64,000 nucleotides of DNA from contig OW203762.1 in the NCBI GenBank assembly GCA_934045905.1, forward strand, positions 11,003,647 to 11,067,646. The letters run 5' to 3'. Source of the stretch: Leuctra nigra. Taxonomy: Eukaryota > Arthropoda > Insecta > Plecoptera > Leuctridae. Numbering within the stretch: position 1 is the stretch's first letter; every line of letters starts with the position of its first letter. A program made the position numbers and the translations under genes. Shown piece after piece: positions 44,173-55,161 of this stretch. The notes under the pieces are model-generated. The model did no database searches. It saw nothing but the letters and a program-made list of their open reading frames with translations, and was not told the DNA's origin.

Positions 44173-47100
44173 TTAAAGATTGTGAGACAGGATTCCATAC
44201 TTGATCTCTTTTGACAGAGCAATGCGTTCAAGCGCGGCTGCCTTGCGTTCAGCTGCAGTGGCTTTGCGCTCTGATGCGGTGGCTTTCCGCTCCGCCGCAG
44301 CGGCTAAGCGGTCTGTAGCTGCGGCCTGCAGCTGGAAAGCATCGCTCATGGTCTTCGCACTCTTGGCGATTTCCGCAGCTAAGTCGCACAACTTCTTCTG
44401 TAGCGGCAGTCGCTCTTCATCAATGCTGCCCAAAGAAGTTGTCGCTCTAACATACGGTGAAGTGGTAATGTTGTAGTGTGTGTTTTCTGTAACAAAATAA
44501 AAAGTGGGGTTAGCATAGATAGATTTGATTTAGATTAATATGGTTTAATGGCACGTCGACAGCGAGGTCATTTTGCGTACATTAAGATTGTAATTTGAAC
44601 TTTGTTCAATATTTGGAGGTCATGGGGAGTGGTCGATTAAAAGGGCCCGGTCCGCTGGAGTCTACGACTGGTGGGAAGGCCAGGCCAGAATAGGGACAGG
44701 AGGGTTCGGGAGGAAGTCCGTCTTGAGGGGGGAAGCCGGCCCGAGGGGACCGCAAATTCAGAGGAGGGCATGGGTTGGTCGACCCTGGCTGCTCTTTGTC
44801 TGGACCTCACCACTGACCTGTCCGGCATGGGTAGCCCTTACACATGAGCATTTGCTCGCCGGTTAGCTACAGTGTATCATTGGCCAACACAAACACCACC
44901 AACGCGCTAAGGTGGCACCCGTCAGGGCAAGCATAGATAGAGATTCGAATCCGAATATTTTCCCCATTTTCTTTCCTTTGTTTTTTTAATAACCTAACGC
45001 CTGAAAATATTGAAAAAATATTAGTAAGCCACTGTCATGCAAGAACAAGAGACTAGAATGTAAATATTGTAATTAAAACTGACTTGTCTAATAAACAGAA
45101 ATTAATTGATAGGAAAACAGTGTTGTTGAAGTTATTTTCTCCCAACAAAATTTTTGCCTTTTTGCATATTTTGTTGCCTATTTTGGCTTTTCATACTGCA
45201 TGTTTTGCCTATTTTGGTACCTACTTTGATATTGCATGTTTTGCTTATTTGAGCATTTCATATTGCCTATTTTAAGGATTGATACTGCATTACTATCCTG
45301 TCTCTAGTTATGATTATTTAATTAAAACAATTTCGAATTTTGCTGGACTGTAACTGTGTGTTTACCTCAGCAGTAATTAGTAGAAAAAAAGCAGAATTAT
45401 CTAATTGAGCGAGTGACTTGCTCAATTTGAAGTTAAAATCATTTGAGGTAAAAATTTAAGCATTTTCAGTTTCACACTTCATTTACAAGTTTTGAAAATT
45501 CTTGGACAGGGGCCCTATTCTAGAACTTTTAAATTCCCAATTCCACTAGAATTCAATTCCATCCAATGTTAATCCTTATGGCCGTGACTGAATTCTATAC
45601 GAATGGAATTGGAAAATCGGTCTAGAATAGACCTCCAGGTCTGCAAATCCCTCTAAAACACCGGACACAATGTCAACTTCTGCGAGTGCGGAGTGCAGCT
45701 CTCTCATTGGTTGACAGCTGTCACGTGACCATCAAGTGACACATATCAGCCAATGAGAGAGCTACACTCCACTCTCGCGAAGCTGACATTGTGTCCGGTC
45801 CGGTGTTTTAGAACATTATAGCCACCTCTTATAATATAACGGCTCCACCTCTTCGACGATGGTGAAATTAAACTTCTTTCAATGTATACCTGCGGACAGA
45901 ATAATTGACGGTAAAAGGCTAAGTTGGTGATCAAATTACCGCCAATATTTGTTGCACAGAGAAATAATTATTATTGAGGTGGTTGGTTGGTTCTTATAAT
46001 CAAACCCTCCTATCCCACTTGCTCGAAAACAGCGTTTACCTCTGTTGTGTTTTCGTCAAGGTAATCAAGTTTTGAAAATTTATGTAACCACGGGTGAACC
46101 TATTGAAAGGTACATTCAATGAGGTTATTTACATGTTGAGCATCCTTTCAAGTCAACATGGTCATCAACATTGCTTATTTCCATCATAGTAAATAATTAC
46201 AATTAAAGACGATTGTGGAGCCTATAGCTACTTACGGAGCGGAGAGTTGGGAACTGAGCAACCGTATTAAGAGCAGTATAGAAGCGTATTAGAAGAGCGT
46301 ATTAGAAGCGCTGGAGATGGATTGTCTAAGGCGCAGTTGTAGAGTGTCTCGTATTGAACACGTTCCCAATGTAGAAATTAGGAGAAGAATGGACGTACAG
46401 GACTCAATAGTGGACAGAGTGGAGGAGAGGCAGTTATCTTGGTACGGCCATATGCGAAGAATGGGTGAAGAGAGGTGGCCAATGAGAGTTTTCGAATGGA
46501 CCCCGGCAGAAAGGAGAAGAAGGGGAAGGCCAGCGACGTCATGGTTGAAGGGGATTGAAGAGGCCATGCATGGCAGACAAATGCGGGACGTCGACTGGCA
46601 GGACCGAGATGCTTGGCGGTAAGGAAACGGGAGACGGCGAAGTCGTAAAAAAAACTCGCCATTAGTATTAAAGACAAGGGCCAAGAACTCAGAAACATAC
46701 TCTTTGCTCCGTGCTTGGACGATCTGCTCTTGAGTTGACGCTGGAGATTGTGGGACTGAGTTTCACCGGCCTCCGTATCGGACTCGATGACGGCGTCGGC
46801 CACGACTACCATCACATCCTCGTCAACGTCCACGACACTGTTCTCATTCTCCTCGGCATAGTATTCCTCAGTCGGTTGATCCTGTAAATTACAATCATGT
46901 CACTACTTGTTCAGTAGTGTCAAACAGTTTTAATTTTCTAAACACCACAATTAAGCTACACACTACTAGCATCTACACACAGTTGGCAAATATAGCAAAG
47001 GTGTTGGTCCCAATCACCATACAAAGTTTTAAGTTGATCGGGTAATCCCTAATCGGTTCTTGATTAAATTTCAAAAAATAGGAGGATTTGGCGGAAACTT

Positions 47101-50100
47101 TGTTAGATTGCGGACAATGTTGGTTCCAATGACTTTGCAAAATTTCAAATAGATCGGAGCAACCAATCGAAAGATAATTTAAAAAAAATTTGATCCAATC
47201 ACAGAATCCCGTTTAAAAATGATCCCAGAGACTGCTAAGATTACTTTAGTATGTGTGCAAATTTCAGATCGATTGGTTGTGCGGTTTGACCTGGGCAGTG
47301 CAGGTAAAAAAAAACAAACAAAAAAAAAAAATGCCGTAAGAGATAGATAGATATTATTGTTTACGGCGCTCAACAGCGGGGTTATCAGCGCCAGCCAAGT
47401 CATACAACAAGGTGCTGTAATTAAAATGTAAATATATCGCTAAGCGAAGTCATGTTGTATAAGATTGTCATATTGGTTAAAATCAACTACTTTCTACGCT
47501 AGTGCGAATCGATCATGTAAAATATAGTAGTCGGTCTAGATAAAATGTGAGCTGGTATTGCAGTGAATACTGAGGTCATATTGAGCCAGGTGCCGTTTTT
47601 AGAAATACTATCCCTGGCTCGTCAAAAACTATAGCATAGCTAACTACTTGTCTATGATAAAACTTCTTTCAGCAAGGCGCTGTGTGTAACTAGATTAAAT
47701 CTAAGGTCCCAGTGTATTTCAGAAAGTCGACACTCGTTACGCTCGCTCAATTAAAACCACTACCTACTATGCCGTACTAACCGTACACACCCAACCGGGG
47801 TTTTTGAAATTATTGAGCTATTGGTATCAACCCCCCTAAATAGATTTTGTCAGACTGAATGTAGGTATCAGATTTTTATTTAGCAAAATTTCAGATCCCA
47901 GGATATCAGGGTCATTTTCAAAAATGTTGTACCTAGATTTCCGTCCCACCACTTTCGTATTTTTTTATTGGCTTAATTTGGCAAACTATGACATCCTTTA
48001 CTTGCAAATTATTCTGTGTATATATTTGAGCATCAATGTGCCTCAAAAGTGGAGAATTTTTATGCATTTCTATGATTTTTTAATACGTTATGTGTTAAAA
48101 ACACGGATTTTCCTAGGTCCCAGCACCCATTTCTTAAGAAAATAATGTTAATTTCAATAACTGCTGATTTTTTTTATTAATGTTATGACTGGTCATTAAA
48201 ACACTAGAGCAATTCATCTCTCTTTTTACATGAAAATATAAACATAAAATAAAATATTTCAGCTATATTGAACTTTTTAAGTGTGTCCTGCAAAAGCTGT
48301 CCTTTTTGAAATGTCCTTTTTGTAACGCGTATTTATAGGGATTTTCATTTTTATTAATTTCGTGTTGAAAGAGGAGTTTCATGACCAATATGTTTCCTCA
48401 ATCACACAATATCAATTTGTTTTCCTGGTGCTTCTCCATTATCAACACAGTGTCATGAAGAACTTCTGTGCTCGAGTGCATTTCATCACCGTCCCTTTTG
48501 TTTTTGTAACGGATGAAAGTATATGAAATCCTTCAATATTTTATTTAATCATTCATAATATTGCACATTTGCTTAGCATGTTTGCAATGCAATTTTCAAA
48601 ATTCAATTCTAAGATTCTATGCTTTTTCTAGGAATTTTGCAAGTAACTTTTGTCCATTTTGTAACAAGTCCACTTTGTAACGTTTTAATAATAATGTAAT
48701 TTATTGAGCACATAAAATAGGTACATAATTGGTCTGTATTCAACAATCGAGTCGTTGATCTTCCATACATCCATCTCTCTTTTAAAAAGTGGACAAATTT
48801 GGATAAATTATGGAGCAAATGCATCAAAATAAGTCGGTAACATATATTCAGAATGCAGGTTCTGCAGTTCAGTCAAGTCTTGATGTGTTTGCACAAGTAT
48901 AATAATTTTTCAACTTTGTGACAGTCAATTTCGTAACGAAATGTCCATTTTGTAACACATGTCCACTTTGTAACGCATAAACTGAATTGAATTGAATTGA
49001 ATAAACTGAATTGAATTTGTTAAATCAAGGCCATATTAATTAGAAATGTAACATAATTGTTATCACTTACTCATTCCCTCCATTATTTAACTTTTTAGTT
49101 TTCGTTAAAAAAAAAATGACAATTTGAGTGTTTCAATTTTTTAAATTAATATCTTTTTAAAAAGTTCGCTGCTGAATGCTGTTTTATATGCAGTATTTAT
49201 TACATACTAAAATGCTACACCGACAAATTGCATTTAAATTAATATTTTTTTTAAATAAAAAAAAGTATCAAATCTACATTTTTGAAAATGACCCATCAAC
49301 TAAAATTTAATCTATATTAAAATACTAGTATAAAATGTCTACCTAGATGTCAAAATGTGACATCCCAATGGCTCCCCCCCTGTCATACAGTGTCACATAA
49401 TGGTGTACACTCCCCCCCCCCCCCCTCCCCCCTACCCTGGGCGGTAATTCATAATTGGCCGTTTCGTATCAATTGATACGGCGTCACTACCGTGTTAAAT
49501 AGATAGCACTCTAGTGTGCAGTGAGCCCGTATCACGTGAAACGACAAGACACGGCAATTTAGAATAACCCTCCAAGCGTAACACCCTTCATGTACCTCAG
49601 CCCCCAAGATCCTCCCCCGATCAGTCAGATAGTGTTTACCTCGGATGCGTCGGGTGCAAAGCCGCCCTCCTGGACGATCTCGTCGAAGGACATCTCCCAG
49701 CCGCACAGCAACATGAGTCTGATCTCCATGTCGGTGAGCTTGCTGTTCGTCGGTTCGCCTCGGCCCGATCCCGTCTCGTACTTCCTGATAGCCAGAGCCT
49801 TGGACTTAGTCTTGGCTTTCCAGTCGGTCCATGTCTAAAAAGTAAAAATTATATTGATGGGCATCTCCTTAAATTTCGCATTCAGTTGGCTGTAAACATT
49901 TAAGTGTGACTTAGTGAGTGATTTTTCAAGATTTTTTTCAAAGGAACAGAAATTTAAAAAGTTGAAGAGTACGCACACATTTAAACTTACTACAAGAAAT
50001 GATGCAACACACTGAGTACCTACAGTACGACCTCAGAGTAGTAGTATAATAGTGTTTAATGTCATGTCGACAGCGAGGTCATTTTGTGCATCAAGTTTTG

Positions 50101-53100
50101 TTTTTTGATTATGATACGGAGGTCATGGGGAAGGTTGACCACCTCCCCGGAGAAGTACACTGGTGGGAAGGCCAGGTCAGAATTGGGACGGACCGGGAGG
50201 CGGGAGGGTTTGGGCCAGGGACCCGTTTCAAGGGGACATGGCTCGAGGGAACCGCGAATTTCAGCGAATTTGTGATCTCTGATAACGTCCTCGAAGTGTT
50301 AAAAATACAAAATATCATAAAATAATGTATAAAATAAACTAATACGGTATGAATTCTAGGTTTTTAATTGGAGACGTTTCAAGTGAACTGTGTCACCCCT
50401 CATCAGGCTCGGAAATGTAACATTTTAAAAAGAGAAAACAAAACAGATAACATCATAGAGACTTATAAAAAACAACAATTACACATAGAATCAGAAAGCA
50501 GAGTCAAAAATCATTGGGCATGCGTAGTCATCAGTCCAAAAACTAGCTGCGTCCCATGCGGCTCCTCGTGCAGAGTGCAGGAGGGTCTGAATCGCATTGA
50601 AGAGGATGGCTCAAAGCAGCTGGCTGGGAAGGCGTTGCAGGTTCTGTAGGCTGCACCCTTATTTTAGCCAACACTGGCTTCCAAGCATGAGGCAGGTAGA
50701 TACTATCTTCTCTCTTGTTGCAGTTGTGAGGCCTTCTCTCAATTTCAATCGCCTCGCGGATAGACCGTATGGCACAGTTCTCAACTGCAACAAGAGGCCT
50801 CATAGCATCGAAATTGATGGAGTGTCCAGTGTTCAGTACATGTGTCGCTAGCGATGACGTGGTGGTCTTGTTCCTGACGTCTCGACGATGTTCTTTAAGC
50901 CGAGTGGACATATATCGACCTGTTTGGCCAACATACGTTCGAATACAATCCGAGCAGGGAATTTCATAAACCCCCTTCTTCTCTAAATGTATTTGATCCT
51001 TGACCGGCCTCAGCCTCATGCTTGGAAGCCAGTGTTGGCTAAAATAAGGGTGCAGCCTACAGAACCTGCAACGCCTTCCCAGCCAGCTGCTTTGAGCCAT
51101 CCTCTTCAATGCGATTCAGACCCTCCTGCACTCTGCACGAGGAGCCGCATGGGACGCAGCTAGTTTTTGGACTGATGACTACGCATGCCCAATGATTTTT
51201 GACTCTGCTTTCTGATTCTATGTGTAATTGTTGTTTTTTATAAGTCTCTATGATGTTATCTGTTTTGTTTTCTCTTTTTAAAATGTTACATTTCCGAGCC
51301 TGATGAGGGGTGACACAGTTCACTTGAAACGTCTCCAATTAAAAACCTAGAATTCATACCGTATTAGTTTATTTTATATATTAATGATGTGTTCTGAAAC
51401 ATTAAGAAGCTATAAAATAATGGTTTTTAACACTTTTGAGGTTGTACCAGAGGTCATAATGTAAGTTCCAGTGTGTGTGTGTGGCATTATTTCGTCCTAG
51501 TGAGTTGAAATGATTAGCTCTAGGTATACTCTTTGATTTTTGAAAATTCTGTTTGAAGAAAAAATGAAGAAAAAAACTCAAAAAACACTTTTTGTGCATT
51601 AATACTATGTGAGTGAAGTAGTAGGTAGTACACTTCTCTAAGTAGGGATTTCAGTAATTTCCTTTTATATTTTACTTAGTAATTATTTAGATATGTAAAA
51701 TTGCTGTAATAAATGAATGGCTTTGTAAAGGAAGAATCTTTTGTTATTTTCGACTTCAATGGGACTGAACTGATGAGGTTCAATGGGAAACCGAAATACT
51801 TTTGTTATATTTTCGTAAGAAATACCTAACCCATACAATAAAGTGGAATAGGGAACTCTTTCTATTTGTGGAATTAATTTAAACTGTGAAATATTAAAAT
51901 AGTAGTGTAGTGTAAAATAGTAGTTAGTAGGTACTAGTGAAACAAAAAATTATTATTCTGGGATTAATAGTCATAAAGGAATCTTTATTCAAAGTAGGAA
52001 TGAAATTGGTACATTTTCAAACGCCCAAAATTGACCCAATGGATAGAGTCCCGTAAAAGTGGTTTTATTTTTTAACAAATTTCGTTTTAAAAATAAGAAA
52101 TTTCGCGTCTAGGCGGTGTTATTCAAATAACCCTCTATTTTGTTACCACAGCCCTGAAAAATTAAAAAAGTGTAGGTATTGGGCCTATTAATTTATGTCA
52201 CTTCGGTGTATAAGGAAGGATAGGTCCACGTAAATAATAGTGGATACTGATTGCGTTGAGTTTATAATGTACATAGTCATGTCAGAGGGAGGTACATAAT
52301 AATATTATTGTAGCATTATCTAGACTATTGTGTGTAGTGTATGCCTCTGATGATTGATGCATGACAGCAAGGGCTATTTTTTCTTGTTGCATTTATAATG
52401 TTATTTTGGAAAATATGGCGTGATTTCGTCCTTATTTCGCAGTAAATTGACCTATTTCGTTTTTATTGTTGATTTTTCTTCAATTTCGTTATATTTCGCA
52501 AATAAATTCTTATATATTTGAACTTCAAATTACATGACTCGTGCACATTGAGCAAAAAGAGGGTTATCTGAACAACTTTGATTATTGAGCGAGCGAAGCG
52601 AGCGTCTCCTTTTGGCTCTTTTGGCACGGACCTCTGTTTTTTTGTTTTTTTTGTATTTTTGTTTGTTTTTGTTTTTGTCTGTTAACCCTCCAAGTGCCAA
52701 CGTCGATTTTTTCGACACTTGAAACTGTATTTCTAGTGCCAACGTCGATTTTTTCGACACTTCGTAAAATTGGGGCCCTAAATTTTATTTAAGGGCGCAC
52801 AGTGTATTTTATTGATGGATTTGTTTATTTGATCAATAGTGGATCAATTGTTGAGCTGGATCAGTCGGTAAAATTACTTTAGAAGGCCGTGAAACATGAT
52901 TCATAAAGATGGTGGTGAATTCTCGCCCATTGTTACCATGTGTGCAATTGCGCATGCGCAACTACTAAAATCGACGTATCTTTTATTCTATTGCATATAA
53001 TTGTTTGATTATTTTTTTGGTATTTCTCAGCATTGTAAATTACATTTATTTTGATAAAAACGATTATGGTCATTAGTGATTATTTTGTGCAAATAATTTG

Positions 53101-55020
53101 GCAAAATACCTTTTTATTTGTAATTAAATTTTATACGATTAATTATATTTTTAATCAATTGATATTTCGAAAAAAACTAAAATGTCATGCACTCATATGA
53201 TTCTTTGGAGTCTTCTGAAACTTTTAAAACCAATCTTAATATTGTTGATCAATTATTTCATCTTCAAATTAATTTTCCCATTTATGTCCACATTTCTGCT
53301 AAATAGGGCTGGCACTATACACTTTTTAGCCTTGGCACTTGTAGGGTTAATAGACGATACACAGGTCGCACCGTTTCACCTATCGATCTGAAATTTTGCA
53401 CACATGTAAAACCAACCTTCTCTGTTTGCAGGCCCCAAATTTTTTTAAAATCCATTCATTGGTTAAAATTTAAATAAATATCTCCCGATAGGCTGAAAAA
53501 TGAAAACGGTCTTCGATAATTCTGATCAAACTCATATTTTGGCCATACAGGTCAGAGTTTTTCTTTGATCGAGCTGAAATTTTGCACACATGTAGAGACA
53601 ACCTTCTCTGTTTGAAGACCATAATTTTTTTGAAATCCATTCATTGGTTAAAATTTAAATAAATATCTCCTGATAGGCTGAAAAATGAAAACGGTCTCCG
53701 ATATTTCAGATCAAACTCATATTTTGCATGATTATTAAGACCAACATTGTCTCTTATTTTACAAAATTTCATCCCAATCAGTTAAGAACGTATGAACTTA
53801 TTAACATTTTTCATATCTGTCAGTAATGAAGTATCAAAATGAATGTTTTCCAGTGCCAGTTGAATTGCATCTGATTTGCTATATTTACCAGGATGCTTAG
53901 ATGTTATTTTCAAGTTTCAATGAAAAGCATAATATATTGTGTTGATTGTGTGATCATATTTCAATTCAATATGGATGTATATGTTTTCTGTGATTGTGTA
54001 CGCATTTCCTGTTCGAGAATTTGCACGTCCCCGTGCTCGCTCACCAACGCGTTACACTGAGTGTTTTCCTAGTTATGGTGTGTTCGTTTACCCTGCCAAA
54101 AGCTACAGCAAACTGCCACAAACACACATCATCCAATCAGATCGCTCCTCTGTAGCTTGTGGCAGTTTGCTGTAGCTTTTGGCAGGGTAAACGAACAGAC
54201 CTCTAGTGATTCCCGTTCTCATGTCAATGTACACTTTCGGAGCCATCTTGATTTCCTTGTGAGTACCACGTGACTGAAATTCTCACATCTGATTGGTCAA
54301 CGACGTCAATCGGGAATCTTCAATCGTCTAGTTTAGAGCTAGTCTCTATACTCCCCATTCGATCGGTAATTGGTATGAATCGGATGATCGGCCAGTTCAC
54401 ACGCGCACATCCAATGAGACTTATGGTAGAAGTATACCAATTAGTTGCGTGCAATCAACCGTGTGAATGGACCTTTACTCTGTTTTTTTTGCCAAAATGC
54501 TAGGTACTTGATATTTCAATGTGAGTTATCAAGGAAAATGTCGGAAGTAAAACAAATGTTTCTATTGAACACTATTTGGGGTCTAGTTTTTTATTATATT
54601 TCTTTATTTCCTTTCTAATATAAATTAAATACAATTAGGTAAAGATTACGCAATACAAAAGGAAAAAAGGAAAATTTTTAGAGAGAGTATACGTAGCCTA
54701 TTACCAATAGAGATCAGTGATCAGTGGCACAACCCTCTAGGAAGTTTTTATTATATTCAAAAAAATCGAAGATCTGTCACCTTTACTAACTGCTGACATA
54801 GGTACTACCTACTTACAGTTTTCCACTTTGTTGCATTCTTGGTGGCTCCGAATTGATCCACGTTTAGTCTCACAGCCAGAGCTTCCCAGGTCTTGTCGTC
54901 GTTCGCTCTACCCAACAGACCTTGTGGTTGACCTCGAGAAAACTCAGGATGTGCCTCCATATAGGAGAGTAAGATCTCTTGCTGGGTGCTGCTTATTTTC
55001 ACGTACTTGGTCTTGACCAT
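44173..55020 (-). CDS. Myb/SANT-like DNA-binding protein (regulatory protein zeste type), 4 exons
   Basis: Exons on the minus strand: 54817-55020, 49640-49834, 46701-46881, 44173-44486. All introns are GT-AG and the phases join to 894 nt, 297 residues. Residues 1-95 form the Myb/SANT-like fold: an acidic helix (QQEILLSYMEAHPEFSRG), WEALAVRLN, then KWKTTWTDWKAKTKSKALA across the exon 1/2 junction. TGSGRGEP and a second helix ending in LLCGW follow. The zeste-type family has the same W..W spacing and a GxG linker before a C-terminal helix. Exon 3 is acidic (EEYYAEENENS). The last exon is a coiled coil with repeated AERKATA and SERKATA heptads, suited to multimerisation. A nuclear transcriptional or chromatin role is inferred. 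It could be a domesticated or multicopy gene, as this family is often expanded in insects and aphids. Confidence 0.82.
44548..44770. repeat. Dispersed repeat, copy 1 (GTCGACAGCGAGGTCATTTTG)
   Basis: Shares CGTCGACAGCGAGGTCATTT, GGAGGTCATGGGGA, TGGTGGGAAGGCCAGG, GGGAGG and GAGGGGACCGC blocks in order with 50058-50270. No termini are identified. The sequence after it (GATTCGAATCC at 44940) has a weak RNA polymerase III B-box look. Confidence 0.55.
45507..45635. mobile_element. Small foldback (GGGGCCCTATTCTA ends)
   Basis: Left GGGGCCCTATTCTAGAACTT and right TCGGTCTAGAATAGACCTCC are imperfect inverted repeats with AATTCCACTAGAATT inside. A related copy lies at about 59660-59765, inside the hAT gene intron. 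Confidence 0.5.
45651..45812. mobile_element. Hairpin MITE (TCTAAAACACCGGACACAAT)
   Basis: Arms of about 65 bp: TCTAAAACACCGGACACAAT..GCTCTCTCATTGG against CCAATGAGAGAGC..ATTGTGTCCGG..GTGTTTTAGA. The loop is TTGACAGCTGTCACGTGACC. It has no protein content. Confidence 0.7.
46215..46622 (+). pseudogene. C-terminal fragment of a non-LTR reverse transcriptase
   Basis: Reads YGAESWELSNRI, then LEALEMDCLRRSCRVSRIEH, ERQLSWYGHMRRMGEERWP and RRRRGRPATSWLKGIEEAM. This order (YGxExW, E..CLRR, L.W.GH..RM, RRRGRP..W) is the known tail of RTE/jockey-like retrotransposon polymerases. A 13-bp duplication near 46290 brings in a stop and breaks the frame. It is oriented against the host gene and ends 78 bp before exon 3 of the zeste-like gene. 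Confidence 0.75.
46970..47749 (-). mobile_element. Helitron/HINE-like family 1, copy H (5' part, interrupted)
   Basis: Minus-strand copy with TGAGCGAGCGTAACGAG near 47749 and the usual GATCGATTGG..AAATTTGA blocks. The 3' hairpin end is missing. Between about 47340 and 47722 foreign sequence interrupts it, starting with a GATA run; it looks like a minus-oriented retrotransposon 3' end (GGCGCTGATAACCCCGCTG, then an (ATCT)n tail). Confidence 0.55.
47753..49600. other. AT-rich intron stretch with GTCCAYTTTGTAAC repeats
   Basis: Part of the second intron of the zeste-like gene. The motif GTCC(A/T)(T/C)TTTGTAAC occurs at about 48314, 48650, 48668, 48943 and 48961. A GAATT run lies at 48984-49015 and a C-run at 49411-49424. 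No gene is seen. Confidence 0.4.
50058..50270. repeat. Dispersed repeat, copy 2
   Basis: Partner of 44548-44770: TGTCGACAGCGAGGTCATTT, GGAGGTCATGGGGA and TGGTGGGAAGGCCAGGTCAG are shared. It abuts the Penelope-like element at 50328. It may be a SINE-like unit, but no tail or target duplication is certain. Confidence 0.5.
50328..51378 (-). mobile_element. Penelope-like element remnant with 366-bp inverted arms
   Basis: 50328-50693 and 51013-51378 are inverted copies of each other, 366 bp each, with identical 93-codon frames on opposite strands. The 319-bp centre plus one arm encodes a GIY-YIG endonuclease domain. Penelope elements are known to leave 5'-truncated copies with inverted partial duplicates, so I read this as one truncated minus-strand copy with an inverted duplicate of its 3' end. 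It lies in the first intron of the zeste-like gene. Confidence 0.75.
50543..51012 (-). pseudogene. Penelope-type GIY-YIG endonuclease domain (C-terminal fragment)
   Basis: The peptide has KKGVYEIPCSDCIRTYVGQT (GVY..YVG matches the GIY-YIG pair), STRLKEHRRDV with the family Arg and His, SSLATHVLNTGHSINF, and an IREAIEIERRPHNCN helix with the conserved Glu. The CxxC-like C..C before YVG is typical of Penelope elements. The reverse transcriptase part is missing; the frame upstream runs into the inverted arm. It has no start of its own. Confidence 0.78.
51379..52585. other. Unassigned intron stretch
   Basis: AT-rich sequence of the zeste-like first intron. TATTTCGTT-like phrases recur around 52420-52500. 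No coding or repeat ends are supported. Confidence 0.3.
52586..54072 (+). mobile_element. Helitron/HINE-like family 1, copy I (interrupted)
   Basis: Full ends: TGAGCGAGCGAAGCGAGCG at 52586 and the hairpin with CTAG at 54072, T on both sides. The internal block CAGGTCAGAG..GAGCTGAAATTTTGCACACA is duplicated as in copy B. A TTAA-flanked insert (52686-53346) splits the 5' region. Confidence 0.72.
52686..53346. mobile_element. piggyBac-type MITE, 661 bp
   Basis: Ends CCCTCCAAGTGCCAACG and the complement of CCCTACAAGTGCCAAGG, flanked by TTAA on both sides (52682-52685, 53347-53350). TTAA target and CCC ends are the piggyBac hallmark. Inside the left end AGTGCCAACGTCGATTTTTT is tandemly repeated. 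No transposase. Confidence 0.88.
54077..54201. mobile_element. 125-bp near-perfect hairpin MITE
   Basis: Arms TGTTCGTTTACCCTGCCAAA.. to TTGGCAGGGTAAACGAACA, about 45 bp each and almost perfect, with a 35-bp loop. The outer TCTGTTCGTTT matches the element at 40025-40570. It starts 4 bp after the CTAG end of copy I. Confidence 0.8.
54202..54816. other. Intron 1 stretch, unassigned
   Basis: Start of the first zeste-like intron. It has moderate complexity and no recognised repeat ends or domains. Confidence 0.3.
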
Positions 55021-55161
55021 TTTTCTAGTAATTTTTACAAAACCATCAATTTTCTGTAATGAAAAACAAATTTGTTGAGCACGAAATATCCAATGCAAAA
55101 TTGTACAAGATGTTCTACGCAGTCTGGGGTCCTCTAGAGGTAACATGTACAGTAGTCCTAT

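Noticed and set aside
45403..45425. Another family 1 start (TTGAGCGAGTGAC)
   Set aside because: Only about 12 bases match and none of the following family 1 sequence is present.
46289..46833. Two minus-strand frames of 131 and 151 codons
   Set aside because: They are shadows of the plus-strand reverse transcriptase fragment; only the part 46701-46881 is a real exon of the zeste-like gene.
49449..49706. 85-codon minus-strand frame
   Set aside because: It overlaps the true exon 49640-49834 in a different frame and carries no domain.
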